NCBI RefSeq assembly: GCF_014836945.1
Contig: NZ_JACSPX010000003.1
Location: 367,166-431,165, forward strand
DNA length: 64,000 nucleotides
From: Microbacterium commune
GTDB lineage: Bacteria > Actinomycetota > Actinomycetes > Actinomycetales > Microbacteriaceae
Direction: 5' to 3'
The position numbers were made by a program, and so were the translations under genes. This document shows positions 9,862 through 19,090 of this stretch, one piece after another. Positions within the stretch are counted from its first letter, which is position 1, and every line of letters begins with the position of its first letter. The notes under the pieces are model-generated. The model worked only from the letters and a program-made list of their open reading frames with translations, did no database searches and was not told the DNA's origin.

Positions 9862-11043
9862 TCAGACGAACACGCTGATCCCGTAGACCACGAACAGCAG
9901 CAGGTGCGCGGCGCCGTGCACGGGATTCACCCGCCGTGCGGAGAAGGTCGCCATGGTCAGCAGCAGAGTGAGACCCAGCAGCAGCAGGTTCATCGGGCTC
10001 TCGGCGAGCAACACCCTCTCGCCGGTGACGAGGCCGATCGTCAGCACGGCGGGGATGGTGAGACCGGCGGTCGAGACGAGAGCACCGTGACACAGGTTGC
10101 TCACCCGCTGCATCTCGCCGACCAGGGCCGCGCGCACGGTGGTGATCGTCTCGGGCAGGAAGACGATCATCGCGATCAGGATGCCCGAGAGCGCCACCGG
10201 AGCACCGAGGTGGTCGAGGCCGACATCGAGCAGCCTGGCCATGTCGTGCGAGAGCAGCACGATCGGCAGCACGAGCGCGAGCAGCAGCAGCGTGCGGGCG
10301 ACGAGCTCGCGCCGGTGCGCGGTCAGCACGGTTCGCACCGAGGCGTGAGAGGGCCCTGCACCCGCATTCAAGCGAGCCCCCGGCTCCTGAAAGTCCGTCT
10401 TCTGCGGCCCCATCTGCCTCTGCAGGAAGAACGCGTAGAGCAGCACGACGAGCACGACCATGGCGATCGCCGCGGCTGGGGCGTACGATCCGCTCTCGCC
10501 GAGGAACGCGGGGAACGCGAACGCGACCGCCAGCAGCACGATCAGCATCGCGAGATAAGCGGACACTCCGTCGCGGTTCGCGCGCAGACCGCGATGCCGC
10601 AGTCCGCCGACGATCAGGGCGACGCCGACGACGAGGTTCATGATGATCATCGACACGGCCATCACCGAGTCGCGCGCGATCGTCTGATGCTCGCCCGGGC
10701 CGAGCATGACCGCCGAGATGAGGATCACCTCGATGGCCGCGATCGACAGGGTGAGCACGAGCGTTCCGTACGGGTCGCCGAGCCGGTGCGCGAGGTGTTC
10801 GGCTTCGGTGACGACGCCGAAGGCGCACACGATGATGACAGCGACGATCGCGGCCAGGATCAACCAGAGCAGCGGCGACGGCAGCCGATTCCGCAGCACC
10901 GGTGCGAAAGCGAGCAGAACACCGAAGGAGCCCCAGCCGAGCAGGAGCCGAAGGACGGCGGTTCGGGTCAGGACTGAGCGCATGAGTGCGGAGCGGGTCA
11001 CGGTGCGATCCGAATCTGCGGGGCCGTCCCCACCTGCGATCAC
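9862..11043 (-). CDS. chaA: ChaA-family calcium/cation:proton antiporter
   Basis: About 393 residues with roughly eleven hydrophobic helices. The two CaCA alpha-repeat signatures are visible as GDPYGTLVLTLSIAAIEVIL in the first half and GILIAMIVFLPETITTVRAA in the second, each with its conserved acidic residue. A cytoplasmic loop (about residues 205-245) separates the halves. The family exchanges Ca2+, Na+ or K+ for protons at the cytoplasmic membrane. The start is uncertain: GTG 11043 gives 393 residues and ATG 10983 gives 373, nearer the family norm. It is divergent from the GH3 gene and not obviously in an operon. Confidence 0.88.
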   Translation of the reverse strand: MIAGGDGPADSDRTVTRSALMRSVLTRTAVLRLLLGWGSFGVLLAFAPVLRNRLPSPLLWLILAAIVAVIIVCAFGVVTEAEHLAHRLGDPYGTLVLTLSIAAIEVILISAVMLGPGEHQTIARDSVMAVSMIIMNLVVGVALIVGGLRHRGLRANRDGVSAYLAMLIVLLAVAFAFPAFLGESGSYAPAAAIAMVVLVVLLYAFFLQRQMGPQKTDFQEPGARLNAGAGPSHASVRTVLTAHRRELVARTLLLLALVLPIVLLSHDMARLLDVGLDHLGAPVALSGILIAMIVFLPETITTVRAALVGEMQRVSNLCHGALVSTAGLTIPAVLTIGLVTGERVLLAESPMNLLLLGLTLLLTMATFSARRVNPVHGAAHLLLFVVYGISVFV

Positions 11044-11159
11044 TCCGTCGGGTCGTCCCGCCGGTCACGTCAGCACCAGGGTAGCAATCCGCCGACGTCG
11101 ACGTCGAACGCCGGCGCCGACGTCACGACCTCGCACAGCCGACGGTCGGAGTGGCCGAG

Positions 11160-11165
11160 TACCGT
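11160..11165 (+). promoter_or_regulatory. -10 box, leaderless start of the GH3 gene
   Basis: TACCGT followed by seven bases and the ATG at 11173. Confidence 0.45.
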
Positions 11166-11172
11166 CGACACC

Positions 11173-12345
11173 ATGCGTGCTCGAGCGATCCGTGGTGCCC
11201 TCGCCGCTGCCCTGGCCGTGTGCCTGCTGGCCGCGTGCACTCCCGCCGCGCCCGCAACATCGAGCCCCGCGAGCCCCGATGCTCCCACCGTCGTGCCGTC
11301 GCCCGAACCCCGCCCGTCGAGGGATCCGGCCGTCGACGCGGTCGCGGCGATGAGCATCACCGAGCAAGCCGCCAGCGTCGTGATGGGGCACATCTCCGGC
11401 ACCGACCCCGCCGCCCTGCGCGCATACATGCAGTCGGCGCCGCAGGGCGCGCCTCTGGGTGGATTCATCCTGATGGGCGGGAACATCGGTGCTGACGCAT
11501 CCCAGGTCAGAGCGCTGAGCGATGCGCTCACCCTCGATCCCGCGCTGCCACCGCTCATCGCGATCGATCAGGAGGGCGGCGTCGTGCGGCGCCTGCCGTG
11601 GGACACGCTGCCGGGCGGGCGGGGCCTGCACGGACTCGATGCGGCACACACCGAGCAGGTGTTCGCCCAGCGTGCCGCCCTCATCGCCGAGACGGGTGCC
11701 AACGTGAACTTCGGGATCGTCGCCGACGTGCCGGCCGACGCCTCGTCCTTCATCGCTTCTCGTGCGCTGGGCCCCGACCCCGACGCCGCGTCGACACGGG
11801 TGACGGCCGCCGTCGGCGGCGAGGAGGGCGTGGTGCTCTCGACGCTGAAGCACTTTCCGGGTCACGGTGCAGCGCCCGGCGACTCCCACCACAGCATCCC
11901 CGCGACCGCGATGACCCTGCAGCAATGGCAGTCGGGCGAGTCGCGCCCGTTCGTCGCGGGCATCGACGCCGGCGCGGAGCTGCTCATGTTCGGGCACCTG
12001 GCGTACACGGCCGTTGATACGGCCCCCGCGTCGCTGTCGGCCCGCTGGCACGAGATCGCGAGGGATGAGCTGGGCTTCGACGGGGTGATGATCACCGACG
12101 ACCTGGGCATGCTCAGCGGATCGGGCATCGCCGAGTACCAGGATCCCGTGGCGAACGCCGTGACGGCACTGCAGGCGGGCAACGACATGGTGCTCATGGT
12201 CGCCGGGTCGACGGCGCAGACCGCGCCCCAGATGGTCTCCGGGATCGTGGGCGCCGTCGACGACGGGAGACTCAGCCCCGACCGCCTGCGGGACGCCGCC
12301 GAGCACGTCATGCGACTGCGGATGCAGCTGGCAGACGACCGCTAG
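11173..12345 (+). CDS. GH3 glycoside hydrolase lipoprotein, probable beta-N-acetylhexosaminidase
   Basis: A 390-residue protein with a lipoprotein signal (lipobox LLAAC, Cys22) and a Thr/Pro-rich linker, followed by a glycoside hydrolase family 3 N-terminal TIM-barrel. The motifs IAIDQEGGVVRRL, KHFPGHG (226-232) and MITDDLGM are those of NagZ-type enzymes, which remove N-acetylglucosamine from peptidoglycan or other glycans. The lipoprotein signal places it outside the membrane, unlike cytoplasmic E. coli NagZ. Its last 38 bases overlap the convergent gene. The substrate is inferred from the family. Confidence 0.88.
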   Translation: MRARAIRGALAAALAVCLLAACTPAAPATSSPASPDAPTVVPSPEPRPSRDPAVDAVAAMSITEQAASVVMGHISGTDPAALRAYMQSAPQGAPLGGFILMGGNIGADASQVRALSDALTLDPALPPLIAIDQEGGVVRRLPWDTLPGGRGLHGLDAAHTEQVFAQRAALIAETGANVNFGIVADVPADASSFIASRALGPDPDAASTRVTAAVGGEEGVVLSTLKHFPGHGAAPGDSHHSIPATAMTLQQWQSGESRPFVAGIDAGAELLMFGHLAYTAVDTAPASLSARWHEIARDELGFDGVMITDDLGMLSGSGIAEYQDPVANAVTALQAGNDMVLMVAGSTAQTAPQMVSGIVGAVDDGRLSPDRLRDAAEHVMRLRMQLADDR

Positions 12346-13270
12346 TCGCGACGGGGGCAGACGACCGCCGAGCGCGACCCGCAGACGACGGCTCATCGCG
12401 GCCGTCTGAGGGCCGCTGATCGCGACCGAGCCACGCCGTCAGCAGAGCCTCGCGCAGCAGGTTGCCGCGCTCGGCGAACACACGCTGCCGGCGCACGTAC
12501 TCGGCCTTGCCCTCGGCCGTCTCGATCCGCACGGGCCGGACGCCCCACGCTGACAGGTCGTAGGGCGCGGCCTCCATGTCGAGGCGGCGGATGTCGGAGG
12601 CGAGCTCGAAGGCATCCAGCAGCAGCTCGCCGGGAACGAGCGGGCCGAGCTTGACCGCCCACTTGTACACGTCCATCCCCGCGTGCAGACAGCCGGGCTG
12701 CTCGAGATCGGGCTGACTCTCCCGGGTCAACGGCACACGGTTGCGCGGCACGGCATCGTCGGTGAAGAAGCGGAACGCGTCGAAGTGCGTGCAGCGCAGC
12801 TCGGCGGCCTCGACGACGGCGTCCGTCCCGGCGCCGCCGAGGCGCAGCGGCACGGCGTGCCGGTGCTCGTCCGTGCGGTAGACCATCGCCCACTCGTGCA
12901 GCCCGAAGCATCCGAACTGGCCGGGGCGGGCGGCGGTGAGCCGCAGCATCCGCTCCACGAGAGACGCCAGCTGAGGCTTCTCGCCGCGGAACGCCTCCGC
13001 ATCCGGAGCGTGTCCGCCTGGCTCGACGCCGGGGGAGTACCAGCGCCATTCGGCGCGCTCCCCGGCATCCTGAAGCGTCACACCGGCACCCGGATGCCAC
13101 CGCCGCAGCTGCGCGGGCTTGTACGAGTAGTAGGTGAACAGGAAGTCCTCGACGGGATGCTTCTCGCCGCGCTGCTGCCGCGCGCGATGCGCCGCGGTCA
13201 GGGCGTCGGCCCGCTCGGCGTGCGTCTGCGCACGGGCCGCCCACTCGGTGCGCGTGAGCGAGCTGCTCAT
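12308..13270 (-). CDS. Putative 3-methyladenine DNA glycosylase family protein
   Basis: A 320-residue soluble protein. The N-terminal region with RGEKHPVEDFLFTYYSYKP and QLRRWHPG is strongly conserved in actinobacterial proteins that databases name 3-methyladenine DNA glycosylase. I see no classical helix-hairpin-helix or AAG-fold motif, so the catalytic assignment rests on that naming and is only moderately supported. It overlaps the upstream phosphatase gene by four bases (ATGA), indicating a common transcript. Its 3' end runs 38 bases into the GH3 gene. The C-terminal ~40 residues are low-complexity. Confidence 0.6.
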   Translation of the reverse strand: MSSSLTRTEWAARAQTHAERADALTAAHRARQQRGEKHPVEDFLFTYYSYKPAQLRRWHPGAGVTLQDAGERAEWRWYSPGVEPGGHAPDAEAFRGEKPQLASLVERMLRLTAARPGQFGCFGLHEWAMVYRTDEHRHAVPLRLGGAGTDAVVEAAELRCTHFDAFRFFTDDAVPRNRVPLTRESQPDLEQPGCLHAGMDVYKWAVKLGPLVPGELLLDAFELASDIRRLDMEAAPYDLSAWGVRPVRIETAEGKAEYVRRQRVFAERGNLLREALLTAWLGRDQRPSDGRDEPSSAGRARRSSAPVATSGRLPAASAVA

Positions 13271-14286
13271 TCCGCCAGGATGCCGACCTCGGTGAGCCGC
13301 TCGCGCAGCCCCGCGCCGTCCTCAGCGCTCACCCACGGCACGCTGCCTTCGGCGTGCTCGCCCGAGGCACGCCCGCCGGCGAGCACAGCCTCGGCCGGCA
13401 GCAGGCGACGGATCGCGACAGCCGCGACGGAGGAGGGGTGCTCTTCGAGGAACTGCGAGTAGATGGCCTCGTCGTGCTGGCCGTCGTCGCCGATCAGCAG
13501 CCAGCGCACGTTCGGGAACTCCTCCGCCAGCCGGCGCAGGTTGCCCGTCTTGTGCGCCTGGCCGCTGCGGAACCAGCGGTCGTGCGTGGGCCCCCAGTCG
13601 GTGAGCAGCATCGCTCCGGCGGGGAAGAGGTGACGGCTGAGGAAGCGGGTGAGCGTGGGAGCGACGTTCCACGCGCCCGTGGACAGGTAGATCATCGGCG
13701 AGCCGGGGTTGTCCCGTCGCAGCTGCTCGAGCAGCACCGCCATCCCGGGCACGGGAGTGCGGGCGTGCTCGTCGACGACGAACGAGTTCCACGCGGCGAT
13801 GAACGGCCGTGGCAGCGCGGTGACCATCACGGTGTCGTCGACATCGGAGACCACGCCGAAGTCGACGCTCTCATCGACGATGAACGCGGTGGCGTCGACC
13901 GGTTCCTCTCCCTCGACCGACATCGAGAAGGTCTGCCAGCCCGGCGGCAGCTCCGCCTCGATGACGGAGTCGATAACCCCGCCGCGGTCGGCGACGACCG
14001 TGTGCGTGCGCCCGCCGATCTCGACGACGACGGAGGCGAAGCTGACCGGGATGCTGACGAACGAACGCCACCCGCGCACGCCGCCCTCCCCGCGAGCGTT
14101 CTTCCGCGGCGTCGGGACGATCAGCGCCCGACCGACGACGCGCACCCAGCCGGTGCTGCCGTAGCCGGGGAACGGGACGACGGTCGCCGAACGTCCTCGT
14201 CGGCGAGCGCGGCGCTCGCGCCAGACGTGGAGGCGGTGTTCGAGGCGGGCGAACCAGTGGATCTTGGCCGGTGACGCAGGAGTCAT
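13267..14286 (-). CDS. App1-family phosphatase (DUF2183)
   Basis: A 339-residue protein with a basic N-terminus, a beta-rich region (about 40-125) and a catalytic HAD-like domain starting at FGVVSDVDDTV (DxDxT nucleophile motif). Further motifs are IYLSTGAWN and LLIGDDGQHD. This arrangement matches the DUF2183/App1 family, whose yeast member dephosphorylates phosphatidate; the bacterial substrate is not established. It heads a two-gene unit with the putative glycosylase. TGGAG stands five bases before the ATG. Confidence 0.85.
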   Translation of the reverse strand: MTPASPAKIHWFARLEHRLHVWRERRARRRGRSATVVPFPGYGSTGWVRVVGRALIVPTPRKNARGEGGVRGWRSFVSIPVSFASVVVEIGGRTHTVVADRGGVIDSVIEAELPPGWQTFSMSVEGEEPVDATAFIVDESVDFGVVSDVDDTVMVTALPRPFIAAWNSFVVDEHARTPVPGMAVLLEQLRRDNPGSPMIYLSTGAWNVAPTLTRFLSRHLFPAGAMLLTDWGPTHDRWFRSGQAHKTGNLRRLAEEFPNVRWLLIGDDGQHDEAIYSQFLEEHPSSVAAVAIRRLLPAEAVLAGGRASGEHAEGSVPWVSAEDGAGLRERLTEVGILAE

Positions 14287-14319
14287 CGGCTCCAGTCTTT
14301 CACGCTTCGCACGCGACGG

Positions 14320-14997
14320 TCACTGTCCGCTCTGCTGCCCGCCCTCATCGGTGTCGCTGATCCGGAGCATGTGGCGCTCCTCGCGGCGGGCGAGCAGCTT
14401 CTTGCCGACGAGCAGCACCAGGAGCAGCACGACGATCACGCCGACGAACACGTACCCGGCGTAGTGCACCCTCTCCGACAGCTCGGGGTAGCTGCCCGCC
14501 GCGGTCGCTGCGACACCCACGTACAGCGCGGCCCACAGCACACAGGCGGGCAGCGTCCAGGCGATGAACCGGCGATATGCGTATCCGCTCATGCCGACCG
14601 TCAGCGGAACGAGGGAGTGCAGCACGGGCAGGAACCGGGAGAGGAAGATCGCCACCCCACCACGTCGACGCAGGTACCGCTCCGATCGCCGCCACTGCTC
14701 CTCGCCGATCCGGCGCCCCAGCCACGACGCGCGGATGTACGGACCCGCCCACGTGCCGAGCCAGAATCCGATCGACTCGCCGATCAGCGCGCCGATCACC
14801 ACGGTCACGCCCAGGGCGATGCCCTCCACCCAGCCGTCGACGCCGATCGCCGCGACGAGTACGACCGTGTCGCCCGGCACGACCAGGCCGATCAGGATGC
14901 TCGTCTCGAGCATGATCGCCAGACCGGCCAGCACCGTCCGCAGCACAGGATCGACGGCCTGAACGGCCTCGATGACCCAGAGCACGATGTCGTTCAC
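14320..14997 (-). CDS. DedA-family membrane protein
   Basis: A 225-residue integral membrane protein with about five hydrophobic segments and the DedA (SNARE-associated/VTT) signatures: ETSILIGLVVPGDTVVL, the G...GESIGFWLGTWAG segment and FLSRFLPVLHSLVPLTVGM. The family is implicated in lipid scrambling and membrane homeostasis. The true start is GTG 14997, with TACGCT six bases before it. A much longer open frame upstream is antisense to pabB and leuS. It is divergent from pabB with 42 bases between the starts. Confidence 0.9.
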   Translation of the reverse strand: MNDIVLWVIEAVQAVDPVLRTVLAGLAIMLETSILIGLVVPGDTVVLVAAIGVDGWVEGIALGVTVVIGALIGESIGFWLGTWAGPYIRASWLGRRIGEEQWRRSERYLRRRGGVAIFLSRFLPVLHSLVPLTVGMSGYAYRRFIAWTLPACVLWAALYVGVAATAAGSYPELSERVHYAGYVFVGVIVVLLLVLLVGKKLLARREERHMLRISDTDEGGQQSGQ

Positions 14998-15003
14998 CCC
15001 ACG

Positions 15004-15009
15004 AGCGTA
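15004..15009 (-). promoter_or_regulatory. -10 box, leaderless start of dedA
   Basis: TACGCT on the minus strand, six bases before GTG 14997. Confidence 0.5.
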
Positions 15010-15027
15010 AAGCCTGCGGCGGAGCCA

Positions 15028-15033
15028 TACGCT
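15028..15033 (+). promoter_or_regulatory. -10 box, leaderless start of pabB
   Basis: TACGCT six bases before GTG 15040. It abuts the alternative GTG at 15034, which would then lie upstream of the transcript start. Confidence 0.5.
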
Positions 15034-15039
15034 GTGAAG

Positions 15040-16380
15040 GTGCCCGCACCGCTTCCCCTCACCGCACACGTCGTGGCGCGGCCGGTGGACGCGCACCGTT
15101 CCGACGTCGGCTCTCTCTTCGCGCACCTGTTCGACGATGCCGGGGCGGCGTTCTGGCTGGATGCCGGAACCGACCCGCGCGAGGGGTGGAGCATCATCGG
15201 CACCGGCCCCGTGGAGGACGACCCCGAGGCGGTGCGCCGCGTCGACCTGAGCGGTGCGGCGGAGGCATCCGGGATCCCGTTCCTCGGCGGCTGGGTGGGG
15301 TGGCTGCCCTACGAGCACGGCGCGGCGGCGAACGGCGCCCCGATCGCCGACAGCCCCGCGGCGCCCACGTGGATAGCCGTCACCCGCGCCGTCGCCCTCG
15401 ACCACGCCACCGGTGCGGTGCACGCCCTCGCGCCGGAGACCGACATCGAGGCGTGGTCGGCCGAGGTGCACGACGCGCTCGCCGCGATGCCGATCGAGCC
15501 GCCCCCGCTGGCGGCACCGACGCGCGCCGCCGCGGCGCGGCACGGGGTGGCCGAGTACAGCGCCCTCGTCGAGGAGTGCCGCGCGGCGATCCGGCGCGGC
15601 GATGCGTACCAGCTGTGCCTCACCACCCGGTTCACCGCCGCCCGTCCCGACGATCCCTTCGCCGTGTACCTGCGGCTGCGCGCGGCGACGCCTGCGCATC
15701 ACGGCGGCTACCTGCGGGTGGGGGAGCAGCACGTGCTCAGCGCCAGTCCCGAGCAGTTCCTCGCCACGGGAGCCGGGCGCGTGTCGACGAGTCCGATCAA
15801 GGGCACCCGACCGCGCGGTGTCACACCGGCCGACGACGTGCGGCTCGCCGAAGAGCTGCGGACGGATGCCAAGGAGCGCGCCGAGAACGTCATGATCGTC
15901 GACCTCATGCGCAACGACCTCTCGCATGTGGGTGTTCCTGGCTCGGTCCAGGTCGAGCGCCTGTGGCACGTCGAGACCTACCCGGCGGTGCATCAGCTGG
16001 TGAGCACCGTCAGCGCACGGCTGCGCTGGGGAACGACGTTCGGGGATCTCTGTGACGCCGCTTTCCCGGCGGGCAGCATGACCGGTGCGCCGAAGCTGTC
16101 GGCGATGACGATCCTGCACCGCCTCGAGAAGGGGCCCCGCGGCATCTACTCCGGCTGCTTCGGTCACGTCGGCCTCGACGGCAGAGTCGACCTCGCCATG
16201 GTCATCCGCACGATCGTGATCGACGCGGATTCGGCATCCGTCGGCGCCGGTGGGGGGATCACCTGGCTCTCCCGACCGGACGCCGAGGTCGCGGAGGTCG
16301 CGACGAAGGCACGCGCTCCACTCGCCGCGCTCGGCGCCGCGCTGCCGCAGCCCTGGCGCGACCTGCTGCCGGTTTCCTGA
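15040..16380 (+). CDS. pabB: Aminodeoxychorismate synthase component I
   Basis: A 446-residue chorismate-utilising enzyme making 4-amino-4-deoxychorismate for folate synthesis. The C-terminal chorismate-binding domain is complete: AYQLCLTTRF, PIKGTRPRG, ENVMIVDLMRNDLSHVG and FPAGSMTGAPK. The N-terminal domain is less conserved. PIKGT with Lys matches PabB rather than anthranilate synthase, where TrpE has an Ala; this is the basis of the choice. No glutaminase (pabA) or lyase (pabC) gene is adjacent. GTG 15040 is preferred from the -10 spacing; GTG 15034 would add two residues. Confidence 0.85.
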   Translation: MPAPLPLTAHVVARPVDAHRSDVGSLFAHLFDDAGAAFWLDAGTDPREGWSIIGTGPVEDDPEAVRRVDLSGAAEASGIPFLGGWVGWLPYEHGAAANGAPIADSPAAPTWIAVTRAVALDHATGAVHALAPETDIEAWSAEVHDALAAMPIEPPPLAAPTRAAAARHGVAEYSALVEECRAAIRRGDAYQLCLTTRFTAARPDDPFAVYLRLRAATPAHHGGYLRVGEQHVLSASPEQFLATGAGRVSTSPIKGTRPRGVTPADDVRLAEELRTDAKERAENVMIVDLMRNDLSHVGVPGSVQVERLWHVETYPAVHQLVSTVSARLRWGTTFGDLCDAAFPAGSMTGAPKLSAMTILHRLEKGPRGIYSGCFGHVGLDGRVDLAMVIRTIVIDADSASVGAGGGITWLSRPDAEVAEVATKARAPLAALGAALPQPWRDLLPVS

Positions 16381-16408
16381 CCGCATGCCGCTCGCGATAC
16401 CCTGGAAG

Positions 16409-16425
16409 GGCCCGATTTCCGGGCC
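16409..16425 (+). promoter_or_regulatory. Small hairpin in the leuS leader
   Basis: GGCCCG (16409-16414) pairs with CGGGCC (16420-16425) around a five-base loop, between a possible -10 TACCCT (16398-16403) and the leuS start. A nine-base direct repeat, GGCCGTTCC, occurs at 16422-16430 and again at 16444-16452, directly before the start codon. Confidence 0.3.
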
Positions 16426-16452
16426 GTTCCGCATCGTCAGATTGGCCGTTCC

Positions 16453-18984
16453 TTGACCGAGCACGCGTCCCACGCCGAGTCCCCTGAAGTGATGTCCGCG
16501 CACGACATCCAGCTCAAGTGGCAGGAGTACTGGGCCGAGAACGAGACGTTCGTGGCCGGCGGCGACGGCGACGAGCGGCCCCGCAAGTACATCCTCGGCA
16601 TGTTCCCGTACCCGTCGGGCGACCTGCACATGGGTCACGCCATCAACTACCTGTATCCCGACATCGTCGCGCGGTACTGGCGGCACCGCGGGCACAACGT
16701 GCTCAACCCGATCGGCTGGGACTCGTTCGGGCTGCCCGCCGAGAACGCGGCGATCAAGCGCGGCGCCGACCCGCGGGAGTGGACCTACAAGAACATCGAC
16801 CAGCACAAGGCCGGGTTCCGCGGCTACGGCATGTCGTACGACTGGTCGCGCGTGCTGCACACCTCCGACCCCGAGTACTACCGCTGGAACCAGTGGCTGT
16901 TCCTGAAGCTGTACGAGCGCGGGCTGGCGTATCGCAAGAAGAGCGCCGTGAACTGGTGCCCGAACGACCAGACCGTGCTCGCCAACGAGCAGGTCGTCGA
17001 CGGCCGCTGCGAGCGGTGCGGTGCCGAGGTCGTGAAGAAGAAGCTCACGCAGTGGTACTTCAAGATCACCGAGTACGCCGACCGTCTGCTCGACGACCTC
17101 GACACTCTCGAGGGGCACTGGCCGCACAAGGTGCTGCAGATGCAGCGCAACTGGATCGGCCGATCCACCGGTGCCGACGTCGACTTCGTGATCGAGGGTC
17201 GCGACGAGCCGGTCACCGTGTTCACGACGCGGCCCGACACGCTGCACGGGGCGACGTTCTTCGTGGTCGCCCCCGACTCCGACCTGGCGGCGGAACTGGC
17301 ATCCGGGTCGTCGTCGGAGGTGCGGATGCGCTTCCAGGACTACCTCGAGACGGTGCAGAAGCAGACCGAGATCGAGCGGCAGTCGACCGACCGTCCGAAG
17401 ACCGGCGTGTTCCTCGAGCGCTATGCGATCAACCCGGTGAACGGCGAGCGGATGCCGGTGTGGGCCGCCGACTACGTGCTGGCCGACTACGGCCACGGCG
17501 CGGTGATGGCCGTGCCCGCGCACGATCAGCGTGACCTGGACTTCGCTCGCGCGTTCGACCTGCCGGTCAGGGTCGTCGTCGACACGACCGTCACCGGCGG
17601 TGCGAACGAGGGAGACGACCTCGCCGAGCTCGATCCCGCCGTGACCGGCACCGCGCTGATCGGCAACGGGCGCCTGGTCAACTCCGGCGACCTCGACGGC
17701 GTCGACAAGGCCGAGGCCATCGCCCGCACCATCGCCACGCTCGGCAAGGCGGGCACCGGCCGCGCGGCGAAGAACTACCGCCTGCGCGACTGGCTGATCT
17801 CGCGCCAGCGCTTCTGGGGCACGCCGATCCCGATGCTTCACCTCGACGACGGCAGCGTCGTGCCCGTGCCCGAAGACCGTCTGCCCGTGCAGCTGCCGAG
17901 CGTCGACGGCCTCGACCTGCGCCCGAAGGGCTCGTCGCCGCTGGGCGCGGCCGAGTCGTGGGTGCGCACCGTCGATCCCGCATCGGGTGAGCCCGCGCTG
18001 CGCGACGCCGACACCATGGACACCTTCGTCGACAGCTCGTGGTACTTCCTGCGCTTCCTGTCGCCGAACAGCTCCGAATTCGCGTTCGACCCCGCCGAGG
18101 CCAAGCGCTGGGCACCGGTCGACGGGTACTTCGGCGGTGTCGAGCACGCGATCCTGCACTTGCTGTACGCCCGGTTCATCACGAAGGTGCTCTTCGATCT
18201 CGGCCTGATCGACTTCGAGGAGCCGTTCTCGAACCTGGTGAACCAGGGCATGGTCATCATGGACGGCGCGAAGATGTCGAAGAGCAAGGGCAACCTCGTC
18301 GAGCTGTCCGACCTGCTCGGGCAGTACGGTGCCGACGCTCTGCGCCTGGGCCTCGCCTTCGCCGGTCCGGTGGAGGACGACAAGGAGTGGAACGGCGTGT
18401 CGCTGTCGGGCGCGCAGAAGTTCCTCTCTCGCGCGCTGCGCGTCGCCGACGAGGTGGCGAGCGAGCCGGGAACGGCACCGGATGCCGGTGACGCGGCCCT
18501 GCGCCGCATCACGCACCGTCTGCTTGCCGATGCGCCGGCGCTCGTCGAGCAGACGAAGTTCAACGTCGTCGTCGCGCGTCTGATGGAGCTGGTGAACGGC
18601 ATCCGCAAGACGATCGACACCGGCGCCGGAGCCGCCGACCCCGCCGTGCGCGAGGCCGCCGAGACCGTCGCGATGATCCTCGAGCTCATCTCGCCGCACA
18701 CGGGTGAGGAGATGTGGGCCCGCCTCGGTCACGAGCCGTCGGTCAGCGCCGTGCAGTGGCCGGATGCCGACCCCGCCCTGCTCGTGGAGGACACCGTCAC
18801 CACCGCCGTGCAGGTGAACGGCAAGGTGCGCGCGACCCTCGAGGTCGCCGCCGACATCTCCGACACCGATCTGGAAGCCGCCGCCCGCGCCGACGAGAAG
18901 GTGCAGCGCGCCCTGGAGGGCAAGGAGATCGTGCGCGTGATCGTGCGTGCGCCGAAGATCGTCAACTTCGCCGTCAAGGGCTGA
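16453..18984 (+). CDS. leuS: Leucyl-tRNA synthetase
   Basis: An 843-residue class I synthetase that charges tRNA-Leu. It has the HIGH motif as HMGH (59-62), a large CP1 editing domain (about residues 220-420), the KMSKS loop (607-611) and an anticodon-binding/C-terminal domain. Length is normal. The start is probably TTG 16453, but no Shine-Dalgarno sequence precedes it. ATG 16492 ([10 protein letters not shown]) would give 830 residues and still contain all conserved blocks, so the exact N-terminus is uncertain. The gene stands alone between pabB and comEA. Confidence 0.95.
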   Translation: MTEHASHAESPEVMSAHDIQLKWQEYWAENETFVAGGDGDERPRKYILGMFPYPSGDLHMGHAINYLYPDIVARYWRHRGHNVLNPIGWDSFGLPAENAAIKRGADPREWTYKNIDQHKAGFRGYGMSYDWSRVLHTSDPEYYRWNQWLFLKLYERGLAYRKKSAVNWCPNDQTVLANEQVVDGRCERCGAEVVKKKLTQWYFKITEYADRLLDDLDTLEGHWPHKVLQMQRNWIGRSTGADVDFVIEGRDEPVTVFTTRPDTLHGATFFVVAPDSDLAAELASGSSSEVRMRFQDYLETVQKQTEIERQSTDRPKTGVFLERYAINPVNGERMPVWAADYVLADYGHGAVMAVPAHDQRDLDFARAFDLPVRVVVDTTVTGGANEGDDLAELDPAVTGTALIGNGRLVNSGDLDGVDKAEAIARTIATLGKAGTGRAAKNYRLRDWLISRQRFWGTPIPMLHLDDGSVVPVPEDRLPVQLPSVDGLDLRPKGSSPLGAAESWVRTVDPASGEPALRDADTMDTFVDSSWYFLRFLSPNSSEFAFDPAEAKRWAPVDGYFGGVEHAILHLLYARFITKVLFDLGLIDFEEPFSNLVNQGMVIMDGAKMSKSKGNLVELSDLLGQYGADALRLGLAFAGPVEDDKEWNGVSLSGAQKFLSRALRVADEVASEPGTAPDAGDAALRRITHRLLADAPALVEQTKFNVVVARLMELVNGIRKTIDTGAGAADPAVREAAETVAMILELISPHTGEEMWARLGHEPSVSAVQWPDADPALLVEDTVTTAVQVNGKVRATLEVAADISDTDLEAAARADEKVQRALEGKEIVRVIVRAPKIVNFAVKG

Positions 18985-18996
18985 TCGACTCTTCAC

Positions 18997-19044
18997 GGCG
19001 GCTGTGCACAGCTCGCCGTCTCGTGCGAGTTGTGCACAGTCGCC
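18997..19044. terminator. Long inverted repeat after leuS
   Basis: A 20-base stem (18997-19016 with 19025-19044) whose only imperfections are two G-U pairs, with an eight-base loop. Each arm contains TGTGCACA. There is no T-run, so it may be a terminator, an mRNA-stabilising hairpin or a protein site. Confidence 0.55.
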
Positions 19045-19078
19045 GGGATCCGTCTGCAGTCGTCCGTGCCGCGCGCCC

Positions 19079-19084
19079 TAGCGT
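19079..19084 (+). promoter_or_regulatory. -10 box, leaderless start of comEA
   Basis: TAGCGT six bases before GTG 19091. Confidence 0.45.
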
Positions 19085-19090
19085 GACAGG

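Noticed and set aside
16385..16456. Leader peptide [14 protein letters not shown]... before leuS
   Set aside because: The only -10 candidate (16398-16403) lies inside it, Leu codons are few and dispersed, and it has no ribosome-binding site.
14320..18996. A 1558-codon open frame on the minus strand
   Set aside because: Only its last 225 codons are a real gene (DedA). The rest is antisense to pabB and leuS, a high-GC artefact with no family features.
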